NCBI GenBank assembly: GCA_029068025.1
Contig: JAIEDJ010000205.1
Span: forward strand, 1-9,706
Length of the DNA stretch: 9,706 bases
Source: Oscillospiraceae bacterium
Lineage (GTDB): Bacteria > Bacillota > Clostridia > Oscillospirales > Ruminococcaceae
Direction of reading: 5' to 3'
A model generated the notes under the pieces. The model was not told where the DNA came from. It did not search any database and worked only from the letters and a program-made list of their open reading frames with translations. A program made the translations under genes and the position numbers. How positions within the stretch are numbered: position 1 is the stretch's first letter; each line of letters begins with the position of its first letter. Below are positions 5,367 through 9,706 of this stretch, one piece after another.

Positions 5367-5882
5367 ATGAACGATGAACAGAAAACGATCATGCAGCATA
5401 TGCGGAGCATAGGCAACGCGACAAAGCGGCATATAGACCGTTATTTCGACAGCAAGAAGCAGCTGGATAACCTCAGCTGCTCGGGCGGCTGGATATTGTC
5501 GCGCGTTTTTGAAAGCGAGCACTTCGGCATACCGCTGTATCAGCGCGATTTCGAGAATGAGTTCGGCATAACCCGCTCCACTGCAAGCAAGGTGCTCTCG
5601 GGACTTGAGAAAAAGGGACTGATCCGCCGCGAGGGTGTTACCCACGACGCGCGGCTGAAGCAGATACTTCTTACCGAGAGATCCCAAGAGATAAGCCGGG
5701 TCATATTCAGCGAAACACGAGAGCTTGACCAAAAGCTTGAACGCGGTTTCACGCCGAAAGAGCTTGAAACGCTGTACAGCTTTTTCGAGCGAATAGAACA
5801 AAATCTCGCCGAAGCGGATAAGGAAGCCGCTCTGCGTGAAAAAGGAAAGGGGGCGCTCACAGTTGATAAAAACGCTTGTTAA
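5367..5882 (+). CDS. MarR-family winged-helix transcriptional regulator
   Basis: This 171-residue protein is expected to bind DNA as a dimer and to repress its own operon until a ligand binds. Seen: an N-terminal dimerisation helix region (1-50), a winged helix-turn-helix at about 58-103 with QRDFENEFGITRSTASKVLS, where the recognition helix is about 69-82, followed by LEKKGLIRRE and a wing containing DAR (94-96) and the typical LLT strand end; C-terminal helices (105-150) complete the dimer interface. The ATG at 5367 has AAGGGAG 8 nt upstream; an earlier in-frame TTG at 5346 lies upstream of that site and is rejected. It is the first gene after a consensus promoter, and its end overlaps the exporter gene by 20 nt, so efflux control is the likely role. 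The ligand cannot be told from the sequence. Confidence 0.9.
   Translation: MNDEQKTIMQHMRSIGNATKRHIDRYFDSKKQLDNLSCSGGWILSRVFESEHFGIPLYQRDFENEFGITRSTASKVLSGLEKKGLIRREGVTHDARLKQILLTERSQEISRVIFSETRELDQKLERGFTPKELETLYSFFERIEQNLAEADKEAALREKGKGALTVDKNAC
5846..5853 (+). promoter_or_regulatory. Ribosome site that sets a TTG start for the first ABC gene
   Basis: AAAGGGGG lies 9 nt before TTG 5863, inside the end of the MarR gene. The same ten bases, AAAGGGGGCG, occur with identical spacing before the second ABC gene's ATG. This favours TTG 5863 over GTG 5836, which has no such site. Confidence 0.65.
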
Positions 5883-7638
5883 GACAGTCCGCGACGCGAA
5901 GCTCCCGGCTATCCTCACGCCGATCTTTGTGCTCCTGGAATCACTGATCGAGGTATCTATCCCGAGCGTAATGGCAAAGCTCATTGACGAAGGTATCACC
6001 CCGACGGAAGAAATGCCGAACGGCGATATGGATGCCGTGGTAAAATACGGTATAATACTCGCCATACTGACGCTCATTGCGCTGTTCTTCGGCGCGGCAG
6101 CGGGCTACACCGCGTCCAGAGCAAGCTCGCGCTTCGCGAGAAACCTCAGACAGGATATGTATTACAATATCCAGAACTACAGCTTCTCGAATATTGATAA
6201 ATTCTCACCCGCAAGTCTTGTAACGCGCCTTACCACAGACGTTCAGCGCGTGCAGATGGCGTTCCAGATGATCACGCGAATCACGTTCCGCGCGCCGGCA
6301 ATGCTGATATTCGCGTTTGTGTTCTCATATAGAACGAGCGCAAAGCTATCGACGATATTCCTTTGTGTAATACCGTTTCTGGCTATTGTCCTCGCTATTA
6401 TCGTTAAAACGGCGTTCCCCGTTTTCAGCAAGACCTTTAAGGCTTATGATAACTTAAACGAGGTCGTTGAGGAGAACGTCCGCGGCATACGCGTAGTAAA
6501 GTCGTTTGTCCGCGAGGAACACGAAAAGTCTAAGTTCGATAAGGCCAGCGATACGATCTTCCGCCTGTTCACCAAAGCGGAAAAGACCGTAGCGTTTAAC
6601 GCCCCCGCAATGCAGATCAGCGTATATTTCTGCATAATCATGATATCATGGTTTGGCGCTCATGAGATCGTCGCGCACGGCAATGTCGAAGAACTCGGAC
6701 TTACCACCGGCGGACTCCAGTCGCTGTTTACCTACACCATGCAGATACTTATGAGCCTGATGATGCTCTCGATGATCTTCGTAATGCTGACAATGAGCAA
6801 GGCGAGTGCCGACCGCGTGTGCGAGGTGCTCAACGAGCGCAGCGACATAGTTGACGGCGAGCGCAACCTCACCGACATCAAGGACGGCTCCATCGAGTTC
6901 AGAAACGTAAGCTTCAAATATTACGCGACCAGCGAAAAATCCGCGCTGAACAATATCGATCTCAGGATCAATTCCGGCGAGACCATCGGAATAATCGGCG
7001 GAACCGGTTCGTCCAAGTCCACACTCGTACAGATGATCCCGAGATTGTACGACGTAACCGACGGCGAAGTGCTGGTAGGCGGCGAAAACGTCCGCGATTA
7101 CAATCTCGAAGCGCTCCGCAGCGGCGTAGCCATGGTGCTCCAGAAGAACGTCCTGTTCAGCGGAACGATCAGCGAAAATATCCGCTGGGGCGACGAGAAC
7201 GCAACGGACGAGGAAGTACATCACGTCTGCGAGCTTGCCTGCGCCGATGAGTTCATCCAAGGCTTCCCCGAGAAATATAATACTTATATCGAACAGGGCG
7301 GCTCGAACGTCTCCGGCGGACAGAAACAGCGTCTGTGTATAGCCAGAGCGCTGCTCAAAAAGCCGAAGATCCTTATTCTCGACGACTCCACCAGCGCTGT
7401 GGATACCGCAACGGACGCAAAGATCAGAAAAGCGTTCCGCGAGGAGATCCCGGATACCACAAAGATCATAATCGCGCAGCGCGTAAGCTCGATCTGCGAC
7501 GCGGATAAGATAATCCTGCTCGACGAGGGACATATCGTCGGAATGGGAACGCATGACGAGCTGTACGCAAGCAGCGATATCTACCGTGAGATCTACGATT
7601 CTCAGACAAAGGGGGCGGACATCGATGGCGCAGAATAA
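5863..7638 (+). CDS. Heterodimeric ABC exporter, subunit with degenerate ATPase site (TM287/BmrC/LmrC type)
   Basis: This 591-residue half-transporter has an N-terminal six-helix membrane domain (about residues 15-310) and a nucleotide-binding domain (about 345-580). Seen: Walker A GGTGSSKST (379-387), where S384 replaces the usual third Gly; Q-loop VLQKN; signature VSGGQ (483-487); Walker B ILILDD, with D507 followed by D508 instead of the catalytic Glu; and Q539 in place of the switch His (IAQR). Such Glu-to-Asp and His-to-Gln changes mark the non-hydrolysing site of heterodimeric exporters, so it should pair with the next gene product to pump lipophilic compounds or peptides across the membrane. 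It overlaps the MarR gene by 20 nt and the partner by 14 nt, implying translational coupling. The TTG start was chosen by the ribosome site; GTG 5836 would add nine residues. Confidence 0.9.
   Translation: MIKTLVKTVRDAKLPAILTPIFVLLESLIEVSIPSVMAKLIDEGITPTEEMPNGDMDAVVKYGIILAILTLIALFFGAAAGYTASRASSRFARNLRQDMYYNIQNYSFSNIDKFSPASLVTRLTTDVQRVQMAFQMITRITFRAPAMLIFAFVFSYRTSAKLSTIFLCVIPFLAIVLAIIVKTAFPVFSKTFKAYDNLNEVVEENVRGIRVVKSFVREEHEKSKFDKASDTIFRLFTKAEKTVAFNAPAMQISVYFCIIMISWFGAHEIVAHGNVEELGLTTGGLQSLFTYTMQILMSLMMLSMIFVMLTMSKASADRVCEVLNERSDIVDGERNLTDIKDGSIEFRNVSFKYYATSEKSALNNIDLRINSGETIGIIGGTGSSKSTLVQMIPRLYDVTDGEVLVGGENVRDYNLEALRSGVAMVLQKNVLFSGTISENIRWGDENATDEEVHHVCELACADEFIQGFPEKYNTYIEQGGSNVSGGQKQRLCIARALLKKPKILILDDSTSAVDTATDAKIRKAFREEIPDTTKIIIAQRVSSICDADKIILLDEGHIVGMGTHDELYASSDIYREIYDSQTKGADIDGAE
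7608..7615 (+). promoter_or_regulatory. Ribosome site that sets the start of the second ABC gene
   Basis: AAAGGGGG lies 9 nt before ATG 7625, inside the last codons of the preceding gene. It rules out the longer in-frame start at 7553, which has no comparable site. Confidence 0.75.
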
Positions 7639-9559
7639 TCAGTTTCAAGGAAAACCGCCGCGCGGCGCGAGAGTACCCATGAAGTTCGATAAAAAGACCA
7701 TCAGGCGCGTGATGAGCTACATGAAGCCCTACAAGGTACAGATGATAGCGGTCTTGGTGTGCATTATCATAACCGCAGTAGCTTCGGTAAGCTCGTCTTT
7801 GTTCCTCGGATCGCTGATCGACGACCACATTGAACCGATGGTCAAAAACAAATCGAGCGATTACAGCGGACTTCTTCGCTCGCTGATCATGATGGGCTGC
7901 CTGTTCCTCGGCGGTGCGCTCAGCGCATTGATAAACGCGCGCATAATGGCGACCGTATCGCAAGGAATCCTGAAAACGATCCGCCGCGATATGTTCAACC
8001 ATATGCAGACCCTGCCGATAAGCTATTTTGACACTCACCCGCACGGTGACGTAATGAGCTTCTACACCAACGACGCGGACGCAATGCAGCAAATGCTCTC
8101 ACAAGCGGTTCCGCAGGTGTTGAGCTCCGGAATAACGATAATAGCCGTGTTCTGCTCCATGCTTTCGATCTCTGTCTGGCTGACGCTCACGGTTATCGTG
8201 TTCCTCGCGTTTATGCTGATGATCACAGCAAAACTCGCAGGAAAATCCGGCAAATTCTTCGTGCGCCAGCAAGGAAGCCTTGCAAAGATCAACGGCTACA
8301 TTGAGGAAATGATCAACGGTCAGCGCGTTATAAAGATATTCTGCCGCGAGGACAAATCCAAAGAGGCGTTCGACGGCAAAAACCACGATCTTTGCGAGAA
8401 CACCTGCTCCGCGAACGCCTATGCCAATATCCTCATGCCCGTAAACAACTGCCTCGGATATCTCTTGTATGTAGTGCTCGCGATAGTCGGCGGCTCGCTC
8501 GCGATAAACAAGGTCCCGAACGTATCCTGCTTTGCGGTGGGTATTTTGTCCCTCGGCAATATAGCTTCGTTCCTGCAGCTGTCGCGCAGCTTCATCGGAC
8601 CGATCGGACAGGTATCTCAGCAGCTCAACTCCGTTGTAATGGCGCTCGCAGGCGCTGAGCGTATCTTCACACTGATCGACGAGAAGCCCGAAACGGACGA
8701 CGGATTTGTAACGCTCGTCAACGCGAAAAAGGACGCGGACGGCAACATCACCGAGACCGAGGAAAAAACCGGGCTCCGCGCCTGGAAGATCCCGTCGGAT
8801 ACCGGTATCACAACATATGTCGAGCACCGCGGCGATATCGTATTGGATAACGTTGATTTCGGATATGTTCCCGAAAAGACGGTGCTGCATGATATTGATA
8901 TTTTCGCCGAGCCGGGACAAAAGATCGCGTTCGTCGGCGCTACCGGCGCAGGCAAAACGACTATAACGAACCTGATCAACCGCTTCTATGACATAGCCGA
9001 CGGCAAGATCCGCTACGACGGTATAAATATCAACAAGATCAAGAAAGCGGATCTCCGCCGCTCGTTAGGCGTGGTATTGCAGGACGTTAACCTGTTCACG
9101 GGAACCATTATGGACAATCTGCGTTACGGCAGTCCCGACGCGACGGACGAGGAGTGTATCGCGGCGGCAAAGCTCGCCAACGCCGACACATTTATAAGAA
9201 TGTTGCCCGACGGCTATCAGACGGTACTTCATGGCAGCGGCAGCAGCCTTTCCCAGGGACAGCGCCAGCTTTTGTCCATAGCGAGAGCGGCAGTCGCCGA
9301 CCCGCCCGTAATGATATTGGACGAAGCGACAAGCTCGATCGATACCAGAACGGAAACGATAGTTCAGGCTGGCATGGACGCGCTGATGAAAGGGCGCACG
9401 GTGTTCGTAATAGCGCACAGACTGTCTACGGTCAAGAATTCCGATGTGATAATGGTTCTCGACCACGGTCATATTATAGAACGCGGCTCTCATGACAAGC
9501 TGATAGCCGAAAAGGGACAGTATTACAGACTGTACACGGGCGCGTTCGAGCTGGAATAA
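7625..9559 (+). CDS. Heterodimeric ABC exporter, catalytically canonical subunit (TM288/BmrD/LmrD type)
   Basis: This 644-residue half-transporter has a short basic N-terminal tail, a six-helix membrane domain (about 25-340) and a C-terminal nucleotide-binding domain. Seen: Walker A GATGAGKTT (438-446), Q-loop VLQDVNLF, signature LSQGQ (542-546), Walker B MILDE with D566 and catalytic E567, and switch H598 (IAHRL). All catalytic residues are intact, complementing the degenerate site of the preceding subunit. Between the membrane and nucleotide-binding domains, residues about 360-402 form an extra hydrophilic segment (including AKKDADGNITETEEKTG) absent from TM288; from memory it is common in clostridial homologues. 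It is the last gene of the marR operon, starting 14 nt before the previous stop. Multidrug or peptide export is likely; the substrate is not evident. Confidence 0.92.
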   Translation: MAQNNQFQGKPPRGARVPMKFDKKTIRRVMSYMKPYKVQMIAVLVCIIITAVASVSSSLFLGSLIDDHIEPMVKNKSSDYSGLLRSLIMMGCLFLGGALSALINARIMATVSQGILKTIRRDMFNHMQTLPISYFDTHPHGDVMSFYTNDADAMQQMLSQAVPQVLSSGITIIAVFCSMLSISVWLTLTVIVFLAFMLMITAKLAGKSGKFFVRQQGSLAKINGYIEEMINGQRVIKIFCREDKSKEAFDGKNHDLCENTCSANAYANILMPVNNCLGYLLYVVLAIVGGSLAINKVPNVSCFAVGILSLGNIASFLQLSRSFIGPIGQVSQQLNSVVMALAGAERIFTLIDEKPETDDGFVTLVNAKKDADGNITETEEKTGLRAWKIPSDTGITTYVEHRGDIVLDNVDFGYVPEKTVLHDIDIFAEPGQKIAFVGATGAGKTTITNLINRFYDIADGKIRYDGININKIKKADLRRSLGVVLQDVNLFTGTIMDNLRYGSPDATDEECIAAAKLANADTFIRMLPDGYQTVLHGSGSSLSQGQRQLLSIARAAVADPPVMILDEATSSIDTRTETIVQAGMDALMKGRTVFVIAHRLSTVKNSDVIMVLDHGHIIERGSHDKLIAEKGQYYRLYTGAFELE

Positions 9560-9562
9560 TAT

Positions 9563-9591
9563 AAAAAAGACGGCGCGGCTTTCCGCGCCGT
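9563..9591 (-). terminator. Hairpin with a T-run on the minus strand, just past the ABC operon
   Basis: The perfect 9-bp stem ACGGCGCGG (9570-9578) with CCGCGCCGT (9583-9591) and loop CTTT lies 10 nt after the exporter stop. On the plus strand no T-run follows, while on the minus strand CTTTTTTAT follows directly. It therefore fits best as the terminator of a minus-strand transcript entering from the right, though its position suggests it may also slow or end the exporter transcript. Confidence 0.6.
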
Positions 9592-9607
9592 TCAGCTTGT
9601 AGGAAGA

Positions 9608-9678
9608 CCCTCTCAGGGAGAGGGGGAGATAATTGCGGGGCTCCGCCCCGCACCCCGCCAAAGGGCTGCGCCCTTTGG
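9608..9678. repeat. Cluster of three perfect GC-rich hairpins
   Basis: Three short palindromes follow one another: CCCTCTC/GAGAGGG (9608-9614 with 9618-9624), GCGGGGC/GCCCCGC (9635-9641 with 9645-9651) and CCAAAGGGC/GCCCTTTGG (9658-9666 with 9670-9678), each with a 3-nt loop. They resemble dispersed palindromic repeats common between genes in gut Firmicutes. No gene is seen from 9560 to the right edge. Confidence 0.75.
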
Positions 9679-9706
9679 AATCCTATACAGTCTGGCGGCG
9701 CGGCTC

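Noticed and set aside
6646..7554. 302-codon minus-strand open frame opposite the first ABC gene
   Set aside because: No promoter, no ribosome site and no family-like sequence; it is the antisense of a conserved ATPase domain.
9570..9591. Plus-strand terminator of the exporter operon
   Set aside because: The stem is strong but is followed by TCAGCTTG rather than a T-run; the T-run lies on the minus strand.

Overview
The window looks like a chromosomal segment from a gut-type anaerobic Firmicute of class Clostridia, probably Oscillospirales/Ruminococcaceae-like. This is inferred from the strong AAGGAG-type ribosome sites, an NfnAB-type ferredoxin/NAD(P)H enzyme, clostridial-type heterodimeric ABC exporter genes and GC-rich palindromic intergenic repeats. 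No species can be named from the sequence alone.

Layout. Positions 2-1009 (+) hold the 3' part of an FkbM-family methyltransferase that enters from the left edge. From 1010 to 1443 there is no intact gene. On the minus strand it carries the decayed remains of an MNT-nucleotidyltransferase/HepT (HEPN) toxin-antitoxin pair and the terminator of the next transcript. Then come three minus-strand genes, in transcription order: an SDR oxidoreductase resembling clostridial 12alpha-hydroxysteroid dehydrogenase (4925-4125), nfnA (3845-3009) and nfnB (2835-1444). A consensus promoter lies at 5212-5184 and a terminator hairpin at 1424-1394, so the three may form one transcript. Divergent from them, a second consensus promoter (5289-5317) drives a plus-strand operon of a MarR-type regulator (5367-5882) and the two halves of a heterodimeric ABC exporter (5863-7638 and 7625-9559). 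These three reading frames overlap end to start. The right end (9560-9706) is a cluster of GC-rich hairpins without a gene.

How the genes may work together. NfnAB interconverts reduced ferredoxin plus NADH with NADPH. The SDR upstream has a TGRN cofactor segment expected to prefer NADP(H), so the minus-strand cluster may link an NADP(H)-dependent carbonyl/hydroxyl conversion to cellular NADPH balance (inference). The plus-strand operon is a classic self-regulated MarR plus efflux pump arrangement. Its ABC subunits are asymmetric, one with degenerate catalytic residues and one canonical.

The most unusual signal is in the gaps between the minus-strand genes. Each of the three start codons is preceded by a foldable element with an outer stem enclosing two arms (a three-way junction). 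The stems differ in sequence, but the elements share GC-rich GCTCCGC/GCTGCGC-type motifs and are followed by a nearly identical A/T-rich run into the ribosome site. Upstream of the SDR gene the element is tandemly duplicated with a 110-bp period inside a predicted leader of about 250 nt.
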